The notes beneath the pieces were generated by a model. It did no database searches. It worked only from the letters and a program-made list of their open reading frames with translations, and had not been told where the DNA came from. Shown piece after piece: positions 20,791 through 32,429 of a DNA stretch of 64,000 nt (positions are counted from its first letter, which is position 1; each line of letters starts with the position of its first letter). The stretch is from Diadema setosum (taxonomy: Eukaryota; Echinodermata; Echinoidea; Diadematoida; Diadematidae). The translations under genes and the position numbers were made by a program. The stretch is from assembly GCA_033980235.1 (NCBI GenBank), contig CM067075.1, positions 8,338,608 through 8,402,607 of the forward strand, read 5' to 3'.

Positions 20791-22068
20791 GACAGACTTC
20801 CACGATTCCAGACAGAAATAGAAAACAGACGCTGATAGCTGTTGGGGTATCGGGCATGCCATATTTCCGATGACGTCCTGGTAATAATAGGCCTACCTAA
20901 TTGTTTTATGAACATATAATCGCGATGTTACACCCCTCGAGTAAATTGAGGAAGTGGTTCAAAATGATTTTTTTTTTCACATTCATAAAATTGAAAGTCT
21001 CCCAAACGTCATGTGATTTGTTGCAGATAATCATTCTCCAGCCCGGAAAAGTTTCTCCCTACATCTCTCAGATAAGGCTGTTGGCGAAAGGTTGAAATTA
21101 TTCTTCGAATAGTTTTGAAGCCAAGTGCAGTGAGAATATGTTACTAGGAAATCTGTAGAAGCACTTGAAGGTTCTCGATCATACATCACCTTGAGTAACA
21201 AATTAAGTGGATTTATGAACCATGTGAAGCTTTTTGAAATAAAAAAAAAGTGTTAGAAACACATCGAGTAGGATGTCACGTTTATCTGTATTCATATGTG
21301 ACCGTGTACCACAAAACGAACAAAAAGTCGCACATACTGATTTTGTGTGAGGACTGAAAATAGGTGAAATGGGTCAACCGAGCCGACCTTGACTTTTTTC
21401 ATATTTTCTAAAAGAGAAAGTCTTCTTCTACATTATGCTAAAATTTGGGATCATAAAACGGGCAGGAAAGTGTGTTTTTTTAGCAGTTTATCTCGAACAT
21501 TTTTGGCAGAATAGTGTGTCTTTAGAGTCCCCTTTTCATTTCTTAAAAACCTTGTACACACTCTTCACTTTCAACTCCTGTAACTTTTGAAAGGATAATG
21601 CTACTACTTTGAAAGTTAGCATTGATTAAGGACAGAATGTGTTGATAAGGCATATTTAATTTCAGTCTAATCTGATAATCCCTTCATTGTTATTAAACTC
21701 CGGTTGTTTACATCCTGGTTTTTTGTCCCATTCATCGCACAACCAGCTCGGCTTGGTAAAGATTAAGCGCTTGAATAGACACTGTACTTCAGAGCCTCTC
21801 TTCTCATTTCACACTTTTCCTGAGTGTGTGCTTTCTTTTCAAGATTTAGATAGGTTAGGAGAGTCCATTTGATTTGAGTAATACATCATATTAAAGCTTA
21901 GAGTCTGCTCTTTCAGAATATGCTCTTAACTAAAATTTCATGTCTGGCGACTTTTTGTTTGTTTTGTGGTGAAGGGTCACATATCTTCTTGTTTGAAATG
22001 GGTAAACAAGAACAGTGGAATTTATTTTACATTCAAGTCGAGAAAGGTAGCAACTCTTTTTTTAAAAT
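20791..22068. other. 1.28-kb segment absent from the paralogous copy
   Basis: It is flanked by GACAG on both sides. In the paralog near 57240 the flanks are joined directly with one GATAG. It contains the MITE at 21297-21981. Either this is an insertion with a 5-bp duplication, or the paralog lost it by deletion between the repeats. Confidence 0.55.
21297..21981. mobile_element. TA-flanked MITE, copy 2 (685 bp)
   Basis: The ends TGTGACC and GGTCACA have inverted tails sharing accacaaaac-aacaaaaagtcgc, with TA outside each end. It aligns along its whole length with 6869-7558. Confidence 0.75.
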
Positions 22069-22895
22069 TTGACAGTTTCAGGCTACATGTTTAAGAAAAA
22101 TGAATATTCAGGTAGAGTATGGACGGCTAAATCGTGGTATCTGTCACCCCTTAAGTCTAGCTTGCGCCGTATTAACCATTTTCTTTCCTTTGATGGTTGC
22201 CTTTCAATAGACGGCACGATAACAAGGCTCTGCCGGCCGATGAAGTACTGTACGTCGCAAATTCGACTACTGATCCTATAAAAGATTTTTATCACTTGCC
22301 TCCCACCATACAAATGAATATTGTAAGATCTCAACCACTGACCTATACCCAGGATCCTATGCGAATCCCAGGAAGATTCCAAGTTTTCTCCCTTTGGCTC
22401 AGTGTGTATAGTTATAGTTATTGAAGTTTTGCGTAGGACATGCAATGCTAAATGTATTGATCCCATCAACACTGTTTATGCAGTATTGAAATAAATCCAT
22501 GCCCAATATCAGTTACGAGGCAGTTTAGGCGCGTTATTCACTCATAGGACTAATTGTGTTCTTCTCGAAGTGTTGAAAAATCAATTTTGTAGTTCAGTAG
22601 TAGCAGTTTCAGTTCCCAAAGCGCGATTGTCCAATTCACTTACAGGCTCTAGTCAGAACACAATATCATTCGATTCATGTGAATGACAGTCCCGGTATCA
22701 GTGATATCTTCTTTGTGTGTGCTTTACTCCGTTGGGTTTTATTATCGTCTGCTTACATTTTGATCGGAGGATTGCAAGGGATATTTTCGATATACTTCCT
22801 TGTTCATATTCTGTGAGTGTTCAAGAATGTGTAAAACATGAGAATGGGCAATGCATGTCCAACGTGCAATACCAACATCAGAAAGCAAAACAATA
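22069..22895. repeat. Segmental duplication block, part 2 (paralog 57245-58015)
   Basis: Long near-identity with the second copy (ggacggctaaatcgtggtatc, gacggcacgat, ttacgaggcagtttaggcgcg). Frames through it are not conserved between copies, so I call no gene. Confidence 0.75.
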
Positions 22896-23391
22896 GGGAG
22901 TTTTAGATTTGCAGAGCGGACGTTTGAGACAACGATTGCATTGGACGTTCTCCTCTCTGCGTCGTGTAGTTTAGTTATGGACCCTTTTTATCGGTTCTTT
23001 TTTTCGCCGAAAAAAATGCGTTAAGCCGAGTGACGGCGCGATCCCGAGAACAGTTCTCGGGATCGCGCCATCACTCGGCTTAAGGCGTATAGTCGGCGAA
23101 AAATGGAATAGATGAAAAGGTACTAGACACGTGCGTCGTATTGAAAAGGGGCTTTAGATTTTATACGCCGAGACACAAACTATACAAAAATAAAATGGCG
23201 CCCCATACTATCGGTGCATAAATTAACTCTCCACGTCGTAAATTGAACGGACGTGAAAATAGCCCAGAACGTGTTAGTAAAAACTCACACGATGCAAGCT
23301 TTGATAGATCGACTTTGATAAGCGAATTTGCGCATGCTCAGAAGTTTTTTTTTTTCTTCTGAACGTCCCCGTCGCGAAAATCTAAAGCTCC
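22896..23391. mobile_element. Inverted-repeat element with ends related to GGAGCTTTAGATTTT
   Basis: The left end gggagttttagattt with gcggacgttt is matched at the right by gaacgtccc and aaatctaaagctcc. Paralogous copy at about 58016-58348; a short palindromic relative is at 40555-40702. It is split by the MITE at 22966-23131. Confidence 0.55.
22966..23131. mobile_element. 166-bp hAT-like MITE with 8-bp target duplication
   Basis: TGCGTCGT flanks the segment at 22958-22965 and 23132-23139. The paralog near 58080 has a single gcgtcgt with uninterrupted flanks, an empty site. The interior is a near-perfect palindrome around gcgcgatcccgagaac. Eight-bp duplication fits hAT; that class assignment is inference. 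Confidence 0.75.
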
Positions 23392-23904
23392 TTCGATGAT
23401 TCGGTCACAACCCCCAAAATCAGCCTTCTCGGCGACCGGTCGGCGCGTTTTTGGCCAATTTCGGTCGGAGAACGACCTGTGATCGACCAGTGACCAACTA
23501 CAAGGCACCACTGATTTTTAGGGAATCGGTCGGTAGCCGCTGAAGGTTTAAAGCGGAGTTAAAATTCCAGCGGCGACTGACCAGTTTTAACTCGCTGCCC
23601 AAAATACGCTCGGTGACCGAGCGGCAACCGCTCAGGCACTGACCTATTAAAGCGGTCGCCGCCGAGCGATAGGGAACAAAAATAGTAGAGACAAAAATGA
23701 CAAAAGCACAGAAGAAAACCAAGGGAATAGATCGAGCGGTCGATGTCGAGCAATTTAGGGACTAAAAATTATGGAGATAAAAATGACAGAAGCACTGCAG
23801 GAAACAAAGGACTGGATGGGGAAGGGAAGCCATGGCAATTTGGGATTTTCTTCCTATCAAAAAACAAGTAAGAAAAAGAAATATTCATAGATAATTGAAT
23901 GACT

Positions 23905-24130
23905 ACGTCGTGGTATTACAGCTCTTGCTCCGCGAAGCGAGCGAGCTTGAAAATTTTGACATTTTACTGTCCAAAAACTGCCGTTTGTAGCTATGTAATT
24001 TTTTCGCTTTGCAAATTAAGGGGGGGGGGGGGCGCACCGGGCGCAACTACTGGCAATTACCCGGCAGCAACATCAGGAGAATGCCATGACGATTAAATGC
24101 GAGCGAGCTTGAACATTTTGACATTGTACA
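23905..24130. repeat. Satellite units, left flank of a disrupted array
   Basis: One unit and part of a second with the core gagcttgaaaattttgacatt, like those at 25430-26270. The array is interrupted after acagtc at about 24132. Confidence 0.7.
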
Positions 24131-24132
24131 GT

Positions 24133-25320
24133 CACAAATGTCTCCGCGAGCCGTGTCAGGATGGCCGAGTAGGCGGGGTTCGTTTTGTTGCAGTTTACAA
24201 CGATCCCTTTAAATTATTAAAACTACTAGTCTGTACGCTACCATGTATTATGTTGTGTCAGAAGCAGCTCACCAACACAACCGGCACACATACCAAGTTC
24301 AGCATCAGTTAAAGTAGGTCACTCCCAAGCGTCACTTATAGAAGATGTTAGATTGGTAACACTAGTGTTACCAACTTTTGCTACCAACTCTTGCTACCAA
24401 GTTTTACTACCAAGTTCTGTTACCAACTCAGTCACGCTAACGTGGAACACCTTTCACAACCGTATAGTGGCACAGGTATCGTTGATGGCACGGGGTACAG
24501 TGCTATATTGCACCGTTACCAACTTCCTCAGGCGACGACTGGAACTTGGATTGGGCGCGGACTATGCGACAAGTCACATTACCAATATACCCGAAATCCA
24601 ACGGCGACGACTGGAACTTGGATTGGGTACGGACTGTGCGACAAGTCACGTTACCAATATACCCGAAATCCAACGGCTTGCTAGTTGATCCTCTCAGGGA
24701 CGGTGTTTCCAACTCAGAAACATGTACCACCACTTTCCAACCTGTTGTATTGTGGTAGAACCCTCAAGAAGACACAGCGAAGACAGCAGTTCAGGAACAC
24801 ATGTATAGTTTATTACAAAACGAAATGAACATTAACAACACATTGGAAATTATCATACACGGGATACTTGATGCGGACTATGTCACACAACGGCCACTTT
24901 ATATGCCTCTCCTCCTATCGCGGAATGAGGAGGCAATCCCGCACGGCCGTAGGCAACGCGGAAATCACCTGCAGTACTCGTTCAAATTATTTACAATGTT
25001 GGCGTGGTTACTAAATTCGTACAATGAATTATACGTTTTAACAGTATCTCTTGTACATGGTTACTATAATTTGGAATGTATCATCGGTCTAAACCGGAGT
25101 TGGTATCAAAATAATCCAAACTTGCCCATGACAAACAAGTAACCACATATTTAATGATAAATGTTAAAACTCATAATGATGCACTACCACCTTGAAACAT
25201 TTGTCCAACGTTTCGATAGTGTGCCCCTTTCTATGCTATGGACACTATCGATCATAACAAATAATCATCGAACAGTTAAATCGAATCGGTTCCACCGAAT
25301 TTCGTTACAATATATATATA
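24133..25320. other. Insertion splitting the satellite, origin unknown
   Basis: About 1.2 kb of non-satellite DNA lies between satellite units. It holds a 72-bp tandem duplication at 24531-24674 and ttgctaccaa-type repeats near 24370-24425. No reverse transcriptase, integrase or clear LTR pair is visible; it could be a solo LTR-like remnant. Confidence 0.35.
24531..24674. repeat. 72-bp tandem duplication
   Basis: ggcgacgactggaacttgga starts at 24531 and again at 24603, with the following sequence nearly identical. Confidence 0.9.
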
Positions 25321-25369
25321 TATATAAATATATATATATATTTTTTTTTTTTCCCCTAGGAAATTGAGG

Positions 25370-26270
25370 GGCGTGGGGGCGGTGCGCACCGGGCGCACAC
25401 AACATAAGGAGAAAGACATAACGATTAAATGCGAGCGAGCGAAGCAAGCAAGCTTGAAAATTTTGACATTTTACAGTCTCCCAAAATGCCGTTTGTAGCT
25501 ATATTTTTTCGCTTTGAAAATTAAGGGGGGGGGGGGCCACCGGGCGCAACTGCAGGCAATTACCCGGCAGCAACATCAGGAGAATGGCATAACGATTAAA
25601 CGCGAGAGAGCGAAGAAAGCGAGCTTGAAAATTTTGACATTGTACAGTCCAAAAACGGCCGTTTGTAGCTATATTTTTTCGTTAAGGAAATTAAGGGGGT
25701 TGGGGCGCACCGGGTGCAACTGCTGGCAGTTACTTTCAGCAACATCAGGAGAAAGACATAACCATTAAGTGCGAGCGAGCGGAGTGAGCGAGCTTGAAAA
25801 TTTTGAAATTTTACAGTCCAAAAAATGCCGTTTGTAGCTTTTTTTTTTTTTTTTTTTTTGCTTTGAAAAATAACGGGGGGGGGGGAGCACACCGGGCGCA
25901 ACTGCTGGCAATTACCAGGCAGCAACATCAGGAGAATGTCATGACGATTAAATGCGAGCGAGCGAAGCAAGCGAGCTTGAAAATTTTGACATTGTACAGT
26001 CCCAAAACAGCCGTTTGTAGCTAGATTTTTTCGCTTAGGAGATTAAGGGGGTGGGGGACGCACCGGGCGCAACTGCTGGCAATTACCAGCAGCACTAACA
26101 TTAGGAGAATGACATAACGATTATATGCGAGCGAACGGGGCGAGCGAGCTTGAAAATTTTGACATTTTACAGTCCAAAAACTGCCGTTTGTAGCTTTACT
26201 TTTTTTTGCTTTGGAAATTAAGGGATGGGGGCACACCGGGCGCAACTGCTGGTAATTACTGGCAGCAACA
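25370..26270. repeat. Satellite array, about 168-184-bp units in alternating types
   Basis: The core gagcttgaaaattttgacat occurs at about 25449, 25622, 25790, 25974 and 26148. Units alternate between a following tttacagtc and ttgtacagtc form, so the effective repeat is a dimer of roughly 350 bp. Each unit also has a poly-G tract, gcaccgggcgcaactgctgg and a cagcaacatcaggag block. Confidence 0.85.
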
Positions 26271-26329
26271 AATATCTCGTAAACACATTTTTGATGTAAT
26301 CTGGGGAAATTTCAACCCCAGAAGTGCAT

Positions 26330-27545
26330 ACTATTTTTTTTTTTTGGGGGGGGGGGGAACCCTCCGTTAATTGAAAGTATCGAGATATCTCCTCCCATCC
26401 ATGGAACATTTGCATTTCTTTAAACTGACGTAACAGACCTGGTGCACACTTTAGATGAAACATTTTTTGAAATCTGTCAATCTAAAGTGTATGGAGTAGA
26501 AATGACTGAACGGGGAGGGTATGGGAAAGAGTAGTCCTATCCCCCTCTTACGCTAGGAAGATTTTGTATTTTCAGAATTGAAATTCATCCATCTTTGGGC
26601 GAAATAATTATTTAGATAGTTTTCTATCAAAAAAAAAAAGTAAGAACATTTCCACATCTCGGGAGTTACAAGGAGGAGCAAAATGATCCCAATACTTTTA
26701 TGGGGGAACCATCCCCCCCCCCCCTCCATCGACGCCTCTGCATATGAAAGATCTGCCTCACACTCTTTGATAAATATAAGGAAATAAAACGTCAAACTCA
26801 AAAGTGGACAAAGTCTATCGAAAGGGACCCAGTAGCGGATCTTTTGCATATTTATGATCGCAATTCAGCGATCCGGTGCATAATCCTGGCGGTTATAGTT
26901 GTCTAATTTTCCATGAAGAAAGTTCGAGACTTTGTCTCCATCTCGGGAATTGCTTGGGGAACAAAAATGATTTATCTACCCCCAACATTTCCGTACGGGC
27001 GGGGCAAATGCCCCTTTGCACCCCCCCCCCCCCGATAGATTCGACACCCCTGATCATCCCTGGGTATACCCATAGAAGTATCAGAGTCATCATCGTTCAG
27101 GAATGATTCAGGAAATGGAGGGGGTTCAATTATGGTGATATAGTCTGTGTTATCGTTTGTTTGTTTGTTTGTTTGTTTTCGTACACAATTTGCAGATGGT
27201 TCCGAGTTGCTCGCTTCATAGCATGTTTACATGTAAGCCTATGCTATTTGACGTTGTCAACGTCTGGACCATACCTTATGTCGGTATTACTTTCTTCGCG
27301 AGCGAGCGCTTGAGAAAATTATGTATACATTATTCTACAAGATAGAATACTGTTCAACTCTGTTACCTGTCTGAAGGCGGGCGTACGGACGTCATGCAAT
27401 ATGCCAAAATTGATACAATCACATTTCTGTTTCCTCCATTTTTCCCCTCAAATTTCAGTAGGGGATGATTGTACAGGCCATCCCCCCTCCATTTCAGGGG
27501 GGGGGGATATATACCCCCATTCCTCCCCCCCCCCCCCCGATTTAC
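26330..27545. repeat. Low-complexity flank with poly-G and poly-C tracts
   Basis: It contains G or C runs near 26345, 26706, 27023, 27497 and 27527, a (TTTG)n run near 27159 and no convincing gene. Similar sequence types recur around 60200-61200. Confidence 0.6.
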
Positions 27546-28480
27546 GCCCATGCTCGCAACCAACATGAGAGACATGGAAGACAGGTACAACCACTTTGGG
27601 ACAAAAGATGTGAAAGCTGAATGTTATGTAGACTCACTGGTTTGGTTACCTTATCATTTATAAAAGCCCATTGAATGAAGAAATCGTGAATGACAAGAGA
27701 TTGAATGAAGAAATCGTGAATGACAAGGGATGGGGAAATTAAAAATGAAATTAAATAGGAATAGAAATATACTGTTAAATATAGAAGCAAACAAAGATAT
27801 TTTGGAAAATTCTATTGTATTCTTATCTTTGTTCCATCTTGGGTTTTCCTCCCCTTTGTTTGATTTCCTATGTTCTAGTTATTTATGGTTTCACATAACA
27901 GAGGTTTGGTAGTCACTATAACTCTTAAATAATTAGCCTCGAGTTTTATATTAATTGATTGATAGATCATCACGTGGCAAATCACATGCATGAATAAACC
28001 CAGGGATAGCTCGTGAGAAATTTCCGGCAGAGACCGGCGGGCAGCCGCCGGTACGCCCAGGGGACGCGGGTAGATGACCTATCGATCACCCGTCGGTCGC
28101 TGAGCGATTTCATAAAAATCGACCAGTGGCCGGTGGGAGATCGTCCAGTTGCCAATGGGGCATCGCTCTGTGACTGCTAAGTCTCTGCGCTGAGATGATC
28201 CCCATATTTCGCATTTTTTTTACCTAAAATCGATCGGTGACCGACGGGAAATCGACAGGGCATCGTTCAGTCACCTCTTGGGTTTTACAGCCTGCTCGAC
28301 ATCTCCCAAAACTGCTGGGCGGTGCCAAAATTTCAGCGGCAACCGAGCAGGCTATACAAATCGGTCGGTCGCCGCTCTGAGTTGTGACCGTGGCCTAATG
28401 TATCTGATGACACAACATCTTTACCACTATAATGTTACATCTGAAATTATTATGTTCCAATGTCAATAGGACCCACAGGC
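27545..28480. repeat. Segmental duplication block, part 3 (paralog 58810-59688)
   Basis: Extended similarity with the second copy, including cacatgcatgaataaaccca, agcctgctcgacatctcc and acaacatctttacca. No gene is recognised. Confidence 0.75.
27671..27730. repeat. 30-bp tandem duplication
   Basis: attgaatgaagaaatcgtga is present twice here and once in the paralog near 58945, so it arose after the segmental duplication or was lost there. Confidence 0.8.
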
Positions 28481-29184
28481 CCTAATAAATTGCAGGGCTC
28501 TCTGAAAGAACAGTGCTTAGACTGTAAAGGTTACCCTGTGTAAGTAAGATCATAATTCATATCATACAATTATTTCAATTCAATTCAATCATAGTTTATT
28601 TCCAATCAACGAAAATCAAAAACATAGTACAATGTATACATGTCATTAAGTGATATTGTTCAAACGCTTGCAAAAGATTCATGTAATATACGAGACAAAT
28701 TATAGAACAACATACAATAATACAATAATACATACAATAATACAATAATAAAGAGGAACACTTTACAAATACTACGTGGGCGAGCGGAAAATAAATTCGA
28801 TCATGGAAAATAGTGATCCACTAAAAAGCAAAGCTTGTCGGACGTGGATCGCTAGATAAATAATGAGTGAATGATATACTATTCTATAACAATATACATG
28901 TAGTTATTTTGAGATACACAGGTCGGGAAAAAATATAGAATACCAATGCTATAGTGCCCGGACACTGTTCATTGAACCACGTGTACCGGGAAAATATGAC
29001 AAGGACAATACATTCGTACACACATTCAATTACCCACATGCATATACACTGTTGGACGCGAGACAGTACCGAGAGGAGAGAAGACGGTAACAATACAAGT
29101 CTACGAAGAACAATAGACAGGAAAGGAAAAGGAGAGAAGAAAGAAGAGAGGTCTGCACACAGAACACGCCAAGTGCTGCGACAT

Positions 29185-29382
29185 CAGGGTTCCGTTGCAT
29201 AAAACTTTTTTAGCAACCTTAGAAAATTCAGGTTGGGATTTGCCCAACCTGAATTTTTTAAGGTTGCTAATCTAAGAATGTAAAATCCGTTGCATAAAAA
29301 CTCTGGTTGGGAGCTTCCAACCGGAATTTTGTGATTTCAACCGGAAAAAAATCCGGTTGGAGTTTTATGCAACGGGCCCCTG
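29185..29382. mobile_element. 198-bp MITE with CAGGG ends inside the LINE 3' region
   Basis: The inverted ends share ccgttgcataaaact, with outer cagggttcc at the left and its counterpart cagggggccc-like at the right. The interior holds a strong hairpin (ttagcaacctt / aaggttgctaa; caggttggg / cccaacctg) and an aaccgg hairpin. A target duplication was not resolved. Confidence 0.7.
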
Positions 29383-29421
29383 GACAGATGAAAGCTCAAG
29401 CATAATTTATAGCAATTTAAA

Positions 29422-30112
29422 TTATCTAAGATTATAAGTAGAAAATAAATGTTTTCTGAGTTTATATTTAAATGTGACAAATTTGGGGGAATCTTTTAAA
29501 CTATTATCTAAATTATTCCAAAGTCTGGGTCCGTTATAAAGAAATGTATTTTGGGCATGTGCGGTTCTCATTAACGGAAGATGGAATTCGTCGGATCGTC
29601 GCGTGAGATAGTTATGAACATGACTGTTTCGATGAAATAAATCGTGGAATATTTTAGGTAAAAAGTTACTGTTGTAATTAAACATAAACTGACCAAGTTG
29701 AAACACATACAAATCATTTACTTTTAATATTTAATGGTCAGAAAACAAAGCATCTGTATGTTCTCGGGTATGTATTACCCCAAGCAAGAATCCCGTAGTT
29801 TAAATAAGGGAGTATCAAACTAGAATAAAGAGTTGATAATGCAGATGGAGGAAGATAATATTTCAATCTATTCATTACGCAATTGTTACGTGAAATAATT
29901 TTACATATGTTATCAATATGATTCCTCCATGAAAGCTTGTTATCAACGCAAACACCAAGAAATTTAAAAGAAGAAACTTCTTCTAAGGGAGTAGTATCAA
30001 ATGTTATATTGCCTGGGAGGCTATCTAAAGAATTACTAAAAAGCATAACTTTTGTTTTTTGAATATTTAATGACAATTTGTTTGCGTATATCCATTGTAT
30101 GACCTTTATCAA
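29422..30112 (-). pseudogene. LINE ORF2 C-terminal pieces
   Basis: Two adjacent frames carry WIYANKLSLNIQKTKVM, FKFLGVCVDNKLSW and LILPYLNYGILAWG (29738-30112), then NYLTRRSDEFHLP and LWNNLDNSLK (29422-29712). These are standard post-catalytic motifs of L2/CR1/Jockey-type elements. Confidence 0.8.
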
Positions 30113-30132
30113 TTCTTCATTGACTGTTCTTA

Positions 30133-30783
30133 TTAAGATATTTGGTTCAGGGTGGGAAAAAAAAGATTAGAGTCATCCGCGAATAATATGAATGATAGTT
30201 TCTCCGAGGATCTATGAAAATCATTAATATAAATAATGAATAACAATGGGCCTAATAAACTCCCTTGTGGAACACCACATGCAATTGTTTTACTTTGAGA
30301 GTCAAAGCCGTTGACATGTACAAATTGGGATCTTTCTGATAGGTAACTCGTGAACCACTCCAAGGCCTTTCCACGTATTCCATAATGAGACAGTTTGGCG
30401 AGAAGTATTCCGTGGTTAATCGTGTCAAAGGCCTTGGAGAAGTCCAAGAAGATACCTATTGTGTGTGAAAGTGTGTCGAGTGCGTGTGTGACTTTGTCGA
30501 TGAGGGCAAGTAGTGCGTGTGTTGTGCTGTGATTTTCCCTGAATCCAAATTGAAAGTTTGAAAATATGTCGCAGGTTTTAAGAAAACGTACTGTCCTGAT
30601 GTAGACTATTCTTTCAAGAATCTTAGAAATAGAAGATAATAAAGATATGGGTCTATAGTTATTGACATCATCCTTCTCCCCTTTCTTATAAATAGGAATT
30701 ACTTTCGCAATTTTCATGCTATTTGGCACATGGCCAGTTGCAAGCGATGAGTTGATAATAAAATTATGTACTAAGGGATCCAC
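30133..30783 (-). pseudogene. LINE reverse transcriptase domain
   Basis: The 216-residue frame contains VIPIYKKGEKDDVNNYRPIS, LDFSKAFDTINH, CGVPQGSLLGPLLF and the catalytic FADDSN. It is separated by frame changes from the endonuclease upstream and from the C-terminal pieces downstream. Confidence 0.88.
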
Positions 30784-31105
30784 TATTTGAGGAATTATGT
30801 TTTTTTATCAAATAGTTGTCAATTCCCTCGTGGCCAGGACTTTTACCTTCTTTCAAATTGGCAACAATCTTTATTATTTCTTCTTTATATGTTGGGTCAA
30901 AAAATATAGTTTTGGAGTTAGGTGTATCTAAAAAAATCACTAAAAGATTTACTAGAAAGATGAATATTTTGAGAAAGATTTTTTCCAATTGAAGAAAAGA
31001 AGTCATTAAAAATTTCAGCCATGCCAGCGGGAGTGTTGCTGGAGGCATTGCCCCACCGAAATTCAAAAATATTAGGTGAATTGTTAGGTGTATTCATAGC
31101 ATTCT

Positions 31106-32389
31106 TTAATGTTTTTTATATTTGCTTATCTGATCAACATAAAAAAATTTCTTCTGCGTACGCAATAATTTGGTGAGTGTGTTTTTTTTATGAAACATAT
31201 TTTCAGTGGGATTACATCTATATTGATAAAACAAATTATTTTTCCTATTTATAGATCGTAATAAAGACTGGGTTATCCACGGGAGTCTTGGAATTTGCTT
31301 ACATCTATTTTTTATGTTACGCAGGGGAATATGGTTATCGATTTCGGAGGTAAGAGTAGATATGAAATAATCATAAGACAAATTGACATCGGTAGTGTTG
31401 TATACAGAAGACCAATCGAGTTCTTTTAAACTGTTTTGGAGACTTGTAAGATTATCTGCAGTAATCTTACGACGCTTATAATAATTATTTTGTTTAGTCA
31501 GTTTAATTGGAACCTGAGCAAATATAGGAAAATGGTCAGTGATGTCTGAGAGGACGATACCAGACTCAGGAAGTGGAAGAACATTACAAAAAATGTTGTC
31601 TATGAGGGTAGCCGATTGGCTGGTGACACGGGTAGGCTTGGAAATTAATGGTAAAAACGAAGCAGACATTAATGTTTCTATAAATTCTTTTGAACTGTTT
31701 TGGGAGTTACATTTCATGAGATCGATATTAAAATCGCCCATCAGAAATGTATCTTTAATAGATATCATGGGATTTTGTACTAAATCCTGCAAAACTGTCA
31801 AAAAATCATTCAAATTCGACCCAGGGGGCCTGTAAATTACACCAATCATAATGTTTTTTCCATGTGGATTTATCAATTCAATAAAAAGGGATTCGAGTAC
31901 ATCGCTCATAACACTAATCTCCTCATGTATAATATATTTAAATTTTTTCGAGATGTACAAACCAACTCCTCCACCAAATCTCTCATTTCTATTTCTAAAT
32001 ACAAATTTGAATCCGGGTAAAGAAAATAAATGACTGATATTAGAGTTCAACCATGTTTCTGTTAGCCCTATGATGGAGCAAGATTTATGATCTGGGTTTT
32101 CTAAGAGTAAGCGCAACTTATCAAAATTTTTATTGATACTGCGTATGTTAAAGTGAGCTAACAAAAATGTTTCATCAACTGTATTCGTGATCCGATTTTT
32201 ATACTGATTTTCGGTCAAATAAACACACGATGGACTCTGGACTGGATCATTTGAGTCAAAGTTATATTCAAATTCTTGTGCTGAGGTATTGTATTTATCG
32301 GATATGTAATCTTCATATAAACTGGAGATAATATTTGCATGATCAGATTCAGAGTGCCTTACTGTGTTATAGAATTCATCATTATTCAA
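31106..32389 (-). pseudogene. LINE endonuclease domain (EEP/APE type)
   Basis: This 427-residue frame shows the exonuclease-endonuclease-phosphatase series: LAHFNIRSINKNFD, IIGLTETWLN, GGGVGLYI, IGVIYRPP, FLMGDFNIDL and LSDITDHFPIF. These are the usual catalytic motifs (N, E, Y, GDFN, SDH-like). It nicks target DNA in active elements. The frame ends in a stop shortly after the domain and the reverse transcriptase lies in other frames, so the element is dead. Confidence 0.85.
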
Positions 32390-32429
32390 GGAATTAAAAG
32401 CAAAATTTATTGTGTCAGCTATGGGTTAG

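Larger units (their letters stand above)
23840..27545. mobile_element. 3.7-kb insertion carrying satellite units, absent from paralog
   Basis: The paralog runs directly from ggaagccatggg into the segment with gcaaccaacatgag at about 58740-58830. Here 3.7 kb intervene. The right end, read on the minus strand, starts catgggcgtaaatc followed by poly-G, like the element starting at 59688. It contains the satellite at 23905-26270 and poly-G/poly-C tracts. Confidence 0.6.
23399..28396. mobile_element. GC-rich inverted-repeat element, enlarged copy
   Basis: The left end tcggtcacaacc is matched by gttgtgaccg at the right, with many CGGTCGGTCGCCG-type motifs in both arms. The compact copy at 58357-59632 is 1.28 kb; this one is 5 kb because of an internal insertion at about 23840-27545. 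No transposase is recognised. Confidence 0.5.

Noticed and set aside
22083..22472. A 129-residue minus-strand frame in the duplicated block
   Set aside because: The paralogous copy at about 57260-57600 does not preserve the frame, so it is probably not coding.
24353..24688. Overlapping frames with a repeated peptide
   Set aside because: The repetition comes from the 72-bp tandem DNA duplication, and both strands are equally open.
25161..26245. Several frames in the satellite
   Set aside because: They are translations of the 170-bp satellite and its poly-G tracts.
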